Shown: piece after piece, positions 10,443-21,700 of the stretch
Layout: each line of letters begins with the position of its first letter
How positions within the stretch are numbered: position 1 is the stretch's first letter
Program-made: the position numbers and the translations under genes
Notes under the pieces: model-generated
Database searches by the model: none
Seen by the model: only the letters and a program-made list of their open reading frames with translations
Told to the model about the DNA's origin: nothing
Origin: Chondrus crispus
Lineage: Eukaryota > Rhodophyta > Florideophyceae > Gigartinales > Gigartinaceae
Length of the DNA stretch: 64,000 bases
Reading direction: 5' to 3'
Assembly: GCF_000350225.1 (NCBI RefSeq)
Contig: NW_005179151.1
Coordinates: 167,375-231,374, forward strand

Positions 10443-11001
10443 TTTCACGTGCCCAGTGGACACGTGGACAAGTTTTTGGATTGTTTGACTCACTTTGAAA
10501 GTTTCGGTTAGTTTTGGGGTTTTTGACTTAGAGGTTCTAATTGACGCTCTGCCTTACTCAGGTTGGGGCCTCCGGTGGTTAGTCGGTTGTTGTGCCTGCC
10601 TCTCCAACTCCCCGTCGCTCCGAACCGGGACCTTTATAGAACTCTAGAAGGTAGCTACTCTACAGGTAGAATAGCCTAGACTACACTAGAAATAAACTTT
10701 CCTATTAAAATTCCCACTAAATGACCCCATCTGGCTACATCTTTGCTCCCCCTCCATCTTTGCGTGGTCCTCCTCGCCCGCAGGATCCCCTAAGGATCCC
10801 GCTAAGGCTGACCGGGTCGTCCTCGGGGACTCTTTCTTGCTATAGAGTTCCCATTCTGCTAGCGAAGAGGAGGAGGACCTGACGGTCGGGGTGAGCGCGG
10901 TAGTGCACGTGTAAATTACTGTACACGTCACATACATCGTCACTGTCCTGCTCAGCTCCTGTTTACAGTCTGTGAGGGAGCTGAGCGGGACCCTAATCTT
11001 A
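10443..11001 (-). repeat. gypsy 3' LTR
   Basis: 559-bp repeat, starts TTTCACGTGCCCAGTGG and ends CCCTAATCTTA on the plus strand; identical by eye to 16368-16926 (offset 5925). Contains CACGTG boxes and a TACTGTA heptamer. An open frame inside it on the minus strand occurs identically in both LTRs and is not evidence of a gene. Confidence 0.93.
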
Positions 11002-11023
11002 TAACGCCTCCCTTTTCAAACGA

Positions 11024-11437
11024 TTATTCGTCCGCGAATAAGTGGTAATTGTACGTTTGTATGAGTTGTTGTGTGATTGCTGGGTCATCCTTGTCTATCC
11101 ATGTGTCGTCAATTGGATTGGTGTTCCTGAAGTGCACAAGGAACTGTACTTGTCCGTCGTATATGCGATGAGTAATAATTCTTTCAATGCGTTTCTTGTC
11201 TGCGGTTGTATGGGTCTTGAACTTGGTTGGTTCTTGTTGTCTGTTCGGGTCTTCTTGGTATGGTTTCAGAAGCGATATGTGAAATGTTGGATGAATATTT
11301 CGGTATTGCAACGGTAGTTCTAATCCGTATGCGGTCCCACTTGCTAGGACTTCCAATACTGTGAATGGTCCTATGTATTTCCGAGCGAACTTCTTGGTTC
11401 TCCCTGGATTGATTGGTAGATTCTTGGTTGATAGCAT
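11024..11437 (-). pseudogene. gypsy integrase C-terminus with chromodomain-like tail
   Basis: Last segment of the pol polyprotein, 137 residues. It begins with the integrase C-terminal fold (FARKYIGPFTVLEVL, then RNIHPTFHISLLKPY, the usual HPVFHVSLLK-type motif) and ends with RIERIITHRIYDGQVQFLVHF, a chromodomain-like strand set that in chromoviruses targets integration to particular chromatin. Ends at a stop just upstream of the polypurine tract. Detached from the integrase core by a frame break near 11440-11620. Confidence 0.8.
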
Positions 11438-11616
11438 AACTTTGTCGCCTGCTTTGAATGTTAATTGTTTTCGATGTTTATTAACTGTTTCGGCGCTTCT
11501 TGCGTTGGCTTGGTTGATTGGTTCTTCTGCGAGTTTAGTTGCAGTGTCGAGTTTCTGAAGAAAACGATCTGCAGAGGTATTTCTTCAATGCATGTTTTCG
11601 CTTATATCCGAATGGA

Positions 11617-12221
11617 TTATATATTAGATATTGCGAACGGGTGTTGACCGTACTCCAGAGAGAATGGCGTTTGGCGAGTAGTATCGTTGACATGATTGTT
11701 GTAAGCAAATTCTACTCCTGGTAGATATTTTTCCCAGTCTTTCTGAGTGTAGCTTACATAACAGCGTAGCATTTCCTGAAGTGTGCGAAATGCTCTTTCA
11801 AACTGTCCATCAGTCTGTGGGTGAAATGCTGTTGAGAAGTTAAGTTTAACTTTAAGCATTTTCATAAGTTCTGTCCAGAAGAACCCTGTGAATCTTGTAT
11901 CTCGATCTGATATTATTTTTCGCGGTAGTCCATGGTGTTTGTAGATTTCTTTGGAGAACGTTTTTGCTATGATTTTGGCGCTGTTGTCCGATCCGAGTGG
12001 TATAAAGTGTGTTCGTTTTGATAGTTTATCTACAACGACCATAATTGCGGTTTTGCCGTCCATTGTTTTAAGTAAATCGAATATGAAGTCCACTGAAATG
12101 ACTTCCCATTTCTTAGTTGGAGGTGGAACGGTCTTAGGTTTCCAAGTTGGTTCTGAGTTGAGCTCTTTGCCTCTTGGCATTTAAGGCATTTTTTCACGTA
12201 CTTGTGGATATCTTTCTTCAT
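11617..12221 (-). pseudogene. gypsy integrase zinc-binding end and catalytic core
   Basis: Integrates the cDNA copy. A short frame (12030-12221) gives HKYVKKCLKCQEAK, the tail of the HHCC zinc-binding domain. The overlapping frame 11617-12180 gives the core with Asp31 (VISVDFIFD), Asp92 (IISDRDTRF) and Glu128 (PQTDGQFERAFRTL), the D,D35E triad. Frame breaks on both sides separate it from RNase H and from the chromodomain part. Confidence 0.88.
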
Positions 12222-12290
12222 AGTTGGCCAATAGTAATGCCTTGATATAAGGTAAGTCGTTTTATTACTTCCTCTATGCGATCCAAATAA

Positions 12291-13631
12291 TTATTCGTGG
12301 AAATCTTGTAAAATGGTCCTTCGGAGTTCTCCTTTTGGTATGCATAGCCTTTTTTCGAAATACAACCGTTGTCCCGTTGTTGTATAGGGCTCTACTGGAT
12401 CCTGGAATTGTTTTTCGAACGATTCGTCGTTCTCATAGTCTTCTTGTAGATTCCGTAACGTTTCTTGGCTTACATTCACCTTTGTGAATGCCATTAACTG
12501 TTTTACTATATTTGATGTTGTATGATGTACTTCTATATATTGTCGAGATAGTGCATCAGGTACGACGTTTGATTTTCCTTTGATGTAATCAATAGAATAG
12601 TCGAATTCTTGCATGAATTCAACCCATCTTGCTTGTCTTCTAGATAACGTTTTCTGTGTATCCAGATATTTTAACGGATGATGATCAGTCATGATCTTGA
12701 ATTTAGAACCATGTAAGTATGGTCTCCATGTATGCAGAGCATATATGATAGCTAAGAGCTTTCGCTCATGCGTACTGTATCCTTGCTCTGCTGGATTCAG
12801 TTTTCTAGAAGCGTATGCCACAGGACGACATCCGGATTCGTCGGTTTGGATCAGTACCGCCCCGACACCTGTTTGAGATGCGTCTGCAGTTAGTTGATAT
12901 GGCAGATTTGGATCTGCGCATCTTAGCACTGGTGCTTCTGTTAATCGCTGCTTTAGCTCCTGAAATGCTAAAGCTTGCGGCTTTTTCCATTTGAAGGGAT
13001 TATTTTTGCGAGTAAGGTTTGAAAGAGGGGTCGCAATTGGTGCGAAGTCTTTTACAAATCTTCTGTAGTAATTACAAAGTCCTAGAAAACTTTGCACTTG
13101 TGTTACGTTTTGTGGTGCTTCCCAGTTCTTTACTGCTTCAATTTGATTTGGATTTACTTGAATACCGTCTTTTCTAATGATGTGTCCAAGGTATTCAATG
13201 ATTTGAGAGAGAAATTCACATTTTGATAGCTTCCCATACAGCTTGTGTTCTCTCAATAGGTCTAGTACTGTTCTGAGGTGTTTCACGTGCTCTTCTTTCG
13301 TTTTGCTATAAACAAGTATATCGTCAAGATATACAAGAACAAATGTATCTAAATAGGGCCTAAATATGTTGTTCATTAATGTTTGAAAACATCCAGGTGC
13401 GCCCGTCAGTCGGAATGGAGTCACCAAGTATTCGTATTGTCCGTACCTCGTCCTAAAAGCAGTTCTCTCTATGTCTGAGTCTTTCAGCCTTATTTGATGA
13501 TATCCAGATCTAAGATCTAGCGTCGAGAAGTAGTTAGCTCCACCGACTTGATCCCATACTTCATCAATTCTTGGTAACGGAACCTTATTTTTTATCGTTT
13601 GTTTGTTCAATGCTCTGTAATCTATACACAT
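12291..13631 (-). pseudogene. gypsy reverse transcriptase and RNase H
   Basis: 446-residue open frame. Reverse transcriptase core: [29 protein letters not shown] (Asp39) and the active-site box [11 protein letters not shown] (Asp103, Asp104) are intact. RNase H follows with [29 protein letters not shown] and a tail [16 protein letters not shown] typical of Ty3/gypsy. The catalytic residues look functional; the break is at the N-terminal side, where an A-run near 13715-13725 changes frame before [13 protein letters not shown]. Confidence 0.93.
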
Positions 13632-13756
13632 TCGGAGACTTCCATCTTTTTTAGTTGTAAATAGTACTGGACTTCCCCAAGGGCTTATGCTTGGTCTGAT
13701 AAATCCTAGGGATAGAGCCTCCTCAATCTGTTTTTCATTTCTTCGAGTTCTTTTCT

Positions 13757-14254
13757 TCAGAGCTTATAGATTGGCCCCATCTTGAGTTTTGCATCTTTCT
13801 CGAAATCTATACTCATTTCCACTGATCGTTTTGGTGGTAGTCCATGCGGTAACTCTTTGGGAAATACATCTTTGTATTCTTCCATCATACCCATTAATTC
13901 TTCATTTTTAAGCGCTTCAGGACCTTCCCCTGTTCTTTTTTCTTCACTGCTTTTTAACACTACATGATATATCATACTCTTTTGCTTTTTTGCTAGTCTC
14001 ACGAACTGCTTACTCGTCAACATGAATGTAGGGTGGGATTCCCCATGTTGAAGAGCTTCTTCGTCCAGAGTTATTAATCTAGATCCTTCTTTGAGGAGCG
14101 TACAATTATCTTTCCAGTCGATTATTGAGTTGGCTTCAGATAGCCACGCCTTGCGTAAGATTAAGTCGTAGGCGATCCAGTCCACTACGTATGGCCGTAC
14201 GTTGATGGTAGCTTCTCCAATCTGTATGTTTAGATTCTCGCAACACCGTTCCAT
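13757..14254 (-). pseudogene. gypsy protease C-terminal half and start of reverse transcriptase
   Basis: 165-residue frame. VRPYVVDWIAYDLILRKAWL matches the end of a retropepsin-like domain (usually YDVILGMDWL), and EYKDVFPKELPHGLPPKR is the hallmark opening of gypsy reverse transcriptase. It stops at GPIYKL and continues in another frame. The part with the protease active-site DTG is not recognisable upstream. Confidence 0.8.
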
Positions 14255-14775
14255 TGGAACTAGTGTTCGGTCCCATAGTTCTGCATTGAGACTAGTTTTC
14301 TCTCATTTCATTTTCAATTTTTCTGCATATTTCTTTGATATTACGATCTCTTCACACCACTATCCACAAGGATGTTACATGAGAAGTTGGCGGTACTACT
14401 TTGTACCCTTCCTATGTAAAGCAGTAGGCTTTGTCTCTGTGATTTTCTCCTTTTCCTGTATGGTGAAAATGCACATAGTTTCACATTATTATTTTCTCTA
14501 CTTGATATATTCGACCTAAGGTCTTCTTTTTGTGCTTTTGTATTTTCTGGGTTTTTGTGATTTTTGATTTGTTTTCTTATGGAAGTCGGCAATTTTACAA
14601 GTTTCCACTAATGTGCCGAGACCCTTCAGTGGAACTGCTAGTTTTTCTTATGAGGATATGCCTTGTTGTTCAGGTAGGGCTTGTTGTAATGGTTACGCGC
14701 TATGCAATTTGGTTTTGCACATACGAAACATAACCTGTTCTCAATTCTCCGCTTTTTCTCTGCGGACGAGATCTC

Positions 14776-14835
14776 AACATTCCTTATCAGAAAAGCAATA
14801 AACTCGAGTTTATTGCTTTTCTGATAAGGAATGTT
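14776..14835. repeat. 60-bp perfect palindrome centred on CTCGAG
   Basis: Bases 14776-14805 are the exact reverse complement of 14806-14835, with no spacer; the centre is AACTCGAGTT. It lies in the gag frame of the gypsy element. Confidence 0.97.
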
Positions 14836-14981
14836 TCCTATCTGCATTAGTGTTGGTCGCCCGATAAAGTTTGAAGTAGTCCTTCTCATTCCAAAGAATC
14901 CTTGGTTGTTTGTGTACAGACTGTCAAGTCTATCAGCGATTTTCATAGCCTTTTGTAACGTCGAGGGTTCTGCCCTTTCTA

Positions 14982-15027
14982 CTTCAATACGTGTTCAAGT
15001 TCTCGAGAACTCGAACACGTATTGAAG
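14982..15027. repeat. 46-bp near-perfect palindrome centred on CTCGAG
   Basis: Arms of 23 bases with one mismatch around TTCTCGAGAA at 15000-15009, no spacer. On the minus strand the gag frame reads SPSIRV before the centre and picks up again as ERAEPSTLQKAM after the second arm, as if the second arm were inserted. Confidence 0.93.
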
Positions 15028-15592
15028 GACTGATCAGTCCTTCGCTGTATTGGAATATTTGTTCAGCCACAGTCATTGATGGAATTTGCAGTAGCCATTT
15101 TGAGAATTCCCTGTTGTATTCAGCCACTTGGGTTAGTTTACCCATTTGTTTTATACTGCTAAGCGTTTTCCTCGCGGTAAGCTCCCTGTTTACTGGTTCG
15201 AAGTAGCTAAGGATCTCTCTCTGGAAGTCCTCATATGTCTGTATCGGCGTGCCGTTCAGAGTGACTAGTTCCCACCATTGTAATCCTGCTCCTCCCATAT
15301 AGCTCACTGCGTACTTGATACGGTTGATATCGTTGGGTACATTTCGTTGCGTTGCAAATATGTTGTCTAAACTTTTAAGCCAGCTTCGCACGTTTTGACC
15401 TGTAAACTTTTCCGGCTTACCTGTCTTTACTCTTTCAATGTGTATTCAACTTTAATTCATACAAGCTATAGTTTGGTTTGCTATTGTAACCTGGTTATGT
15501 AGTTGTTGGTTTTCTTGGCTAGTCTGAGCTACTTGCTCCTGTAATGCAGCGATCTGTTGTTGCATTTGGGCCAATGCATTTTCGGTGTCCAT

Positions 15593-16367
15593 TATTAATA
15601 ACAATATAATATTGCAAGGATATTGTGGTTGTGAAATAATTAGCGTGTAAGCACTTTTTGTTTTGAACTCAAACAATGTTTTGAGTACTTCTTGTAGTGG
15701 GAAATGGTTTTCCCAATATATTTGGCGGATACCTTGGGGGGCTTGGCAATAGTGTGCCAGCGGTTGATAGAGCCTTTCTGAGATGCCAAGTGGACCAAGC
15801 GGAGTTGTTCTGATTTTCGCCTTATATGCTCAGGGTCCCCCTTATGGACGTTATAAATTAAAATATTACTGTAATTGGTGTGACAAAAGCTCACACTTAA
15901 TAACTAAATATTTTTTGTACTCCTTGTCCAAATGCTGTACCGCACTATTAAATCCCCGTGCACTAATGAGTGCCTTAATGTGGTCCTCGGTTAAGTTATG
16001 CTCGTGCTACGCCTGATGTGTAGGCTTACACATATTGCACGTTGAACACTTGGTCCCACTTCGCGGGGTGGACCGGGGGACTAGGTCAATGGTTGGTCCG
16101 CGGTCCAATTCTTGGCTCTCGAGCCCCGCGATGAAATCAACTTCGTTTTTTAGTACTGTACACTCTGGTACCGTAGCAACAGTCACTACTTTAGCTTCCT
16201 CGGGAGGGGGGCTCGTTTCTTTTTCGACACGTGTCACCGTTGTGTGACCTCTGTGACTTCAGCCTCGGCGGGCTTACTGTCAGCCTCTGGCTTACAAACT
16301 GTAAATGCAATAGGAATTGCGATAGAAATAGAAATAGCGGTTAAAATCGGTTAGCGATGCTACCAGT
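15593..16367. other. gypsy 5' leader
   Basis: Sequence between the gag start (15592, minus strand) and the 5' LTR. It holds the primer-binding site at 16349-16365. Open frames here are short and I see no domain. Confidence 0.6.
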
Positions 16368-16926
16368 TTTCACGTGCCCAGTGGACACGTGGACAAGTTT
16401 TTGGATTGTTTGACTCACTTTGAAAGTTTCGGTTAGTTTTGGGGTTTTTGACTTAGAGGTTCTAATTGACGCTCTGCCTTACTCAGGTTGGGGCCTCCGG
16501 TGGTTAGTCGGTTGTTGTGCCTGCCTCTCCAACTCCCCGTCGCTCCGAACCGGGACCTTTATAGAACTCTAGAAGGTAGCTACTCTACAGGTAGAATAGC
16601 CTAGACTACACTAGAAATAAACTTTCCTATTAAAATTCCCACTAAATGACCCCATCTGGCTACATCTTTGCTCCCCCTCCATCTTTGCGTGGTCCTCCTC
16701 GCCCGCAGGATCCCCTAAGGATCCCGCTAAGGCTGACCGGGTCGTCCTCGGGGACTCTTTCTTGCTATAGAGTTCCCATTCTGCTAGCGAAGAGGAGGAG
16801 GACCTGACGGTCGGGGTGAGCGCGGTAGTGCACGTGTAAATTACTGTACACGTCACATACATCGTCACTGTCCTGCTCAGCTCCTGTTTACAGTCTGTGA
16901 GGGAGCTGAGCGGGACCCTAATCTTA
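16368..16926 (-). repeat. gypsy 5' LTR
   Basis: Second copy of the 559-bp LTR, identical by eye to 10443-11001. It lies upstream of gag on the minus strand and so should contain the element's promoter. Confidence 0.93.
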
Positions 16927-17832
16927 CATCAGGACGTTTGTGTGATACTGTAGCCGTTTTGAGCCTACGACACATACCTAGACCACACGCCGCGCCCGAA
17001 GCACGATCAATCTCTTTGATACCCCGTTGTCACAAAATTAACATGAAGCACAACATGCTATTGCCGCGCCTTCAACCGATGAGGAGAAAAGCCCCCCCGC
17101 GAATTCTTTCGCGCGCGTGTTCTGCCACGACATTTACAGGGAAGCCTTGTTGAAGTGTTGCTGGCGGAGAGGCGGAAAGCGCACGTGCGCGGGGTTAAGG
17201 GGGGCGGCAATGTCAACTCTCTCCTGCTCACACGGAACCACTTTTATCCGGGCCAAGTATTGCCGCCTGCAAGAACGGCACTCGCTTGCCATATTGTACA
17301 TCGCTCCACATCGTTTGATACCCCCACCCTTTTCGTACAGCCTGGAATAGCGATACCGTCATTTATCAACGGGGAAAAATGGAATTGATTGAAATATCTG
17401 AATCCGAGGAGCATGAATGCTGCAATGTGTGATGAGAAAAAGGAATGCTATGAGGCACTGCAGAGCCCATTATTATGCACTGCTCTGCCTGTATCTAGCA
17501 CAAGACCCAGGTATACGATATCGCCTGGCGCACAAGACGGTAATACAATATCAGAACACATGAAAAGACAAACAGTGTCAAAAGGAAACCGTCTTTATTT
17601 CTTCCCTAGCGATAATTATGAGTCACATTAATAGTGAATTGGCCTCCTGAGATGTTTTTGATACCCGTCAGAAGCTCACTCTCTCCATTCCCACCGACAA
17701 AGTCCGACCCATTTGATGCCTCCCACTTCGAAGGGGCATTCTCAATGCCCTCATCTTTAAATGCCCCTGCCGGTTAGATGTCGCTACCCTCCTTGCCTTT
17801 GCACACCGATCGCTCGAGCCATCCGCAGCCTC
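16927..17832. other. unannotated intergenic stretch
   Basis: Mixed-composition sequence without a gene I can support. Open frames are short and overlap on one strand (17117-17390). Confidence 0.5.
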
Positions 17833-18900
17833 TTACCCGACTTTGTCCCCATCCCCACCCGTTCCTTCATTCCCATCTTGTCTTAATACTTTATCGCCTA
17901 AAACTAAAATATCCTCTTGTTGTTTCTCTCCCTCCCGGTCCTGAAGATTTTGATAATTCTTCACGGAGCGAGGGTCACGGTGCCCTGTACGCATGGCAAT
18001 AGAGGAGTCCGAATGGCCAGACTCTACCAAAAGCGTTGTTACAGTACCCCTCAGACCTTGCGTTGTCGTACCATGCTTCACACCTGTACCAGAAATTCCG
18101 AGTGATGCACAAACTGTCTTAACAATATTAGAAAAATTGTTTCTACCAAGGTGTTGATTCTTTATGTAGCTTGACAATCCGGTTCCCTTCGCATTATACC
18201 CCAAGAAAAAGCGATCGCTCTCCAAACCCATATCTTGCCGAATCTTTAGATAGTTGTCTATGATCCGATAGACATTTGCAAGTCCTCCAAGAGAGGACCG
18301 ATTCCAGACAGAGACTTCCAAAGGTTTCACGCTGGCATCCTTCCGCCCTTCTGCGAGCGTCTTTGAGGCCCCGGAGCGAGTCCCTACGGTCTCTCGAATA
18401 AGCAACACATTTTTACCGCGTAGAGTAATGTTTCGAAACTAGGATACTGCCAAATTTACCAAAGCTGTAGGGCACATTGCCGTGATGAGTGCCAAATCAA
18501 AAACCAGTCGCGCTTGAAATGATTTCGGTGTGTCACGAGAAAGCAGTGGTGAGCCATTCAACAGCAGCAAATCGTCCTTCGAAAGAACATTGTGGCTTTC
18601 GGTGAATACTCCGTTCGCCTGCGGCAGGCTGACTTGTTATCGATAACTGCTGTAAGACCCTCTGGAGGACTGTTGAAAACAGGACCCTCCAAAATTTTAT
18701 GCTTGTATCTCAAAATGGCACTAAATCCCCGCTGTATTCCGAGAAGGTACCTTTTCAAAGAAGAAGGTTTGACTTCGATATTTGTCTTTGCTGAGCTGTA
18801 GTTCACGACAATCTCGATTAAGAAGTGTCGAACACGCTCCAACTGGCCAGACGTCTATCTCAAAAATCCGGGGAGTAGAAAGGTGTGCCCGCCCACATCC
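17833..18900 (-). pseudogene. Crypton-like tyrosine recombinase relic
   Basis: Remains of a tyrosine-recombinase transposon gene, broken by at least two frameshifts. N-terminal part (18558-18842): SSLKRYLLGIQRGFSAIL, GPVFNSPPEGLTAVIDNK. The middle part, in another frame, reads SHNVLSKDDLLLLNGSPLL and then ITAMCPTALVNL near 18450-18480. The C-terminal frame (17833-18408) has the catalytic cluster: Arg120 in TTTQGLRGTVTTLL, His143 in RTGHRDPRSVKNYQ and Tyr152. The first catalytic arginine normally sits in a (G)MRPTAL-type motif; here it reads MCPTAL. Family assignment rests on the R..H..Y pattern and the DUF3504/Crypton-like N-terminus. Confidence 0.75.
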
Positions 18901-19712
18901 GGAAATACAGTGCGTCTTGCTTGTTCCATCTGCCATTGAACCAGACGACCTGGTTCACTATTGAGCACTCGGCTATGCCTCCTGCTCATATCATAGCTCT
19001 CGAGCGTTATCACACCTCGTAGCCGGGTGACAACTCTTGTGTGCTGTACAATACAACAGTAGTTCTCTGCGCGAGTATAGACCAGTAGATGCAGATGCGC
19101 ATTTGCATCTGCATCTGCGTGTTGCACTTGCACACCATGGGCCTTTTCAACAAAACCCGGCGCACTGCAGAGAATACAACTAAATAACTATGAATCTGTG
19201 CTTTTACCGAAGAAGCGTTTGCTATGTGTGAAGGCTTAGCAATTACGCAAAGGGATATTTTGCATTTATGGGAGTGACGAGGTGCATTTTGGTGGCAACG
19301 GAGGGATGAAGTCTAAAAGGTTGTAGCAAACGGGGGGTTACATTGGTAAGTTTGCCAGGGGTACACATCCGATAGAGATTTATTTGTAGGGATCCGTACG
19401 GGGACTATCTCAAGTCAGAGATGAGAAGAAAGAAACTTGCCGGTATGGAGGGGCAGCAATAGTTGAAGATAGTGTGTAGGGCAATATATTGCACAATTAC
19501 GGGAGACTTCAGATACTGCATTGCGGCGGTACCGAAGAATGGGCTAGGTTACGCAGCGGTATCTCCGTACAGGCGCTTCAGAGAGCAGTCTTTTACCGTG
19601 TGATGTGACATCCGACACGATAGACAGGCGTACAGACGCTTTGTCTTGGCAGCAGGGCCGTTTTCGTACCAGTTATGGTTACACCTCCCAGCCCTCCCAA
19701 CTGGAGGATCCC
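18901..19712. other. intergenic stretch left of the large LTR element
   Basis: No gene recognised. A short set of TGCATCTGCA-like units (about 19085-19122, in both orientations) is the only structure. The last five bases, ATCCC (19708-19712), are the left target duplication of the next element. Confidence 0.5.
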
Positions 19713-20307
19713 TGTAGTATACCCCCCTCCCGTGGAACTAGATTTAGATTAGATCACACATGTGTGCCCACGTGTATCATACGTGTACCACACGTGTACT
19801 GTCAGCCCGGATGGCCGACAGTACCGCGGCGCAGGACGACCCGCGCTGACCACAGTAGCTCTACAGTACAGTCCGTACTGTACTGTAGTATGATAGACTA
19901 ACTTTTACATTAAATACTAGGGCAGGCCGGCGGCGGAGGGGAAGGACAAGCACGAGCTTTTCCAGAACCTACGCCTTTGGTCAAGCTCGCCCCGCTTATT
20001 CTAGATCGGGCTGCCTACAATAGCCCGTATCTAGTTAGGAGCCGAGCGGGCAGGAGACGCGCGAGCACACGAGCGAGCGTAGATCCGCCTCCGCCCGTCA
20101 GCGCTGGTACGTAACCCAGCGCTGCCCCGGGGCGTCGAGGCGTAGATCGACCCGCCCGTGCGCGGGTCCCCGTCCGAACCCGCTCTACCACCACGCTACC
20201 CGGGCCCGCTTCCCGGTTCCGTTAGCTGGGGTTGCTTCCCTTCTCCAATCGGGGTCTCCGCAAGAACTGAGTATACACCCCCCTCCGTTGGGGGTGTTTA
20301 TACTACA
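19713..20307 (+). repeat. left LTR of the 10.1-kb element
   Basis: 595 bp, TG..CA ends with extended inverted tips TGTAGTATA/TATACTACA. The U3-like part has a cluster of ACACGTGT/CACGTGTAC motifs and a stem-loop CTACAGTACAG..CTGTACTGTAG at about 19860-19887. Both features recur in the other LTRs of this family. Confidence 0.93.
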
Positions 20308-20383
20308 GTGGTCTCCCGACCTAGAAGACTCTACGATCGTTCCGAGAAGTCGGCCGACTTCCTCCGCGTCCGTATGCGTCGAG

Positions 20384-21700
20384 ATGAGCGAAGGGCCCGA
20401 ACCCTCGGTCCACTCCGCACCGACCGATATGCAGACGTCAGCGCAACGCGTCCGATCCGACGACGGCGCCGCAGGTCCTCGGGATCGCGAACCGTCGCCG
20501 GACTACTCAGAAGGACGCGCTCCCGCGATGTACGAACGCATCGCGGAGTATATCGAGGATGTCCGGAACTCCCCTCGTGTCGACGTGACCGACCACGTCT
20601 ACGCCCGCTGTACTGACGAGTCGCGCTCCCTTCACGAAGGAAGGTTTGAGCGCGTGACTCAGTCCTGGGAGAGCCTGCGCGCGGTCGTCGACCAGTTGCA
20701 CTCCGTCTAGTGTTGGTCGAGGACGCGCGCATCGATGCCCCTACGGCGGACGTTGCAGGTCGACCCGCGAGTACGAACTCCGGGGTACGACGGGACACGC
20801 AGCCTTTCCCATTTGCCGAACAGATGGGAGCGTTCGCGCATACGGCTGCGGAACTCAACTCGACGCGCCGGAGCGCTCATGAGTTAGAACAGAACTCGGC
20901 CGTAAGGTCGCCCGGAGCCCCCCCGAGAGGGCCCGGTGCCACTGTTCCTCCGGGCGCGTCCGATGCGCAGGAGTGGCCTCCGACTGGTGCCGTCACCAGT
21001 CGGAGCGCGGAGGATATCAAACCAACGACGGACGCGAACTTTGCGTCCGAGACTCAAGCTCTGCCGCATGCCCCCGGAAGCATGCGGCAGTTGCGACAGG
21101 TACCGTACGGGCACGACCAGGACCGTGGAGGAGCCGCTCGCGGATCCGGAGAACCCATGTTCTCCGTCGGTCCTCGCTGGGGCGGCTACCCGCAGGTGAA
21201 TTACACCGCGCACCCCGGTCCGGTAGACGTACGTAAACTACCCGTCACCCCGTCAGGCGCGTTCGTAAGATGGAACAGGCATCGGCCGAAAGGTCGCCCA
21301 GAGCCCCCCCGAGAGGGCCCGGTGCCACTGTACCTCCGAACGCGCCCGATGCGCAAGAAGGGAGCCCGACTGGTGCCGACACCAGTTGGGTCAGGGGGCA
21401 GCGAAGCCGCCAGACGGACGCGAATTGGCGTCTGAGTCCCAAGCCCTGCCGCATGTCGCCGGAGACATGCGGCAGATGACAAGAGTACCGTACCTGGACG
21501 ACAAAAGTCGCGGAGATACCGCCCGCGGATAAAGAGAACCGATTCCCTCTTTCGATCCCGGCTGAGGCGTCTATCAGTCGGTGGATCTCACCGCGCACAC
21601 CCGTCCGGTAGACGTCCGTACGCTACACGAATTTGTATATGGACTAGCCTCTGCGACCCGGGCCGCAGTGGTTGAGACGGTCCAACCATTTCCCTGACAA
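20384..21700 (+). pseudogene. gag-like reading frame of the 10.1-kb element, decayed
   Basis: MSEGPEPSVHSAPTDMQTSA starts at 20384, 77 bases after the left LTR, and runs 108 codons to a TAG at 20708-20710 with a plausible helical stretch (YERIAEYIEDV). The next frame (20710-21435) continues with proline-rich sequence and VNYTAHPGPVDVRKL. The block 20886-21240 is then repeated at about 21270-21625 with frameshifts and stops (VDLTAHTRPVDVRTLHEF). Position right after the primer site suggests Gag, but there is no recognisable capsid domain or zinc knuckle. Confidence 0.45.
20886..21625 (+). repeat. imperfect tandem duplication, unit about 385 bp
   Basis: GAACAG..GGTCGCCC.GAGCCCCCCCGAGAGGGCCCGGTGCC at 20886 onward recurs at about 21270, and the following blocks (GCATGCGGCAG, CCGGTAGACGT) recur in the same order. 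Identity is moderate, so it is older than the insertion of the element. Confidence 0.8.

Larger units (their letters stand above)
14638..15592 (-). pseudogene. gypsy gag, broken, with two snap-back palindromes
   Basis: Structural Gag protein, start MDTENALAQMQQQIAALQ at 15592 with an N-terminal coiled coil. The capsid part (MRSWLKSLDNIFATQRNVP, WWELVTLNGTPIQTYEDF, 14984-15391) is a Retrotrans_gag-type domain. A further frame (14638-14946) reaches a zinc-knuckle-like CFVCAKPNCIARNH whose spacing is not a clean CCHC. Two near-perfect inverted duplications (14776-14835, 14982-15027) lie in the gene and contribute to frame disruption. Confidence 0.8.
10443..16926 (-). mobile_element. Ty3/gypsy LTR retrotransposon (chromovirus type)
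   Basis: Element read on the minus strand. LTRs 10443-11001 and 16368-16926 (559 bp) appear identical by eye. Just inside the 5' LTR (right side) the minus strand reads TGGTAGCATCGCTAACC (16349-16365), a fitting tRNA primer-binding site. Just outside the 3' LTR (left side) is GAAAAGGGAGGC (11006-11017), a polypurine tract. Gag, protease, reverse transcriptase/RNase H, integrase and a C-terminal chromodomain-like segment follow in the normal order but in several frames. No clean target duplication flanks the LTRs as defined; GGACG occurs near both edges (10431-10435, 16932-16936) but 5-7 bases outside. Confidence 0.93.

Noticed and set aside
10686..10943. 85-codon minus-strand frame in each gypsy LTR
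   Set aside because: Present identically in both LTRs simply because they are identical; no domain, and LTRs rarely encode proteins.
10431..16936. GGACG as target duplication of the gypsy element
   Set aside because: It lies 7 bases outside the left LTR and 5 outside the right as defined by identity; extending the LTRs to meet it would introduce mismatches only at the ends, so it may be coincidence.
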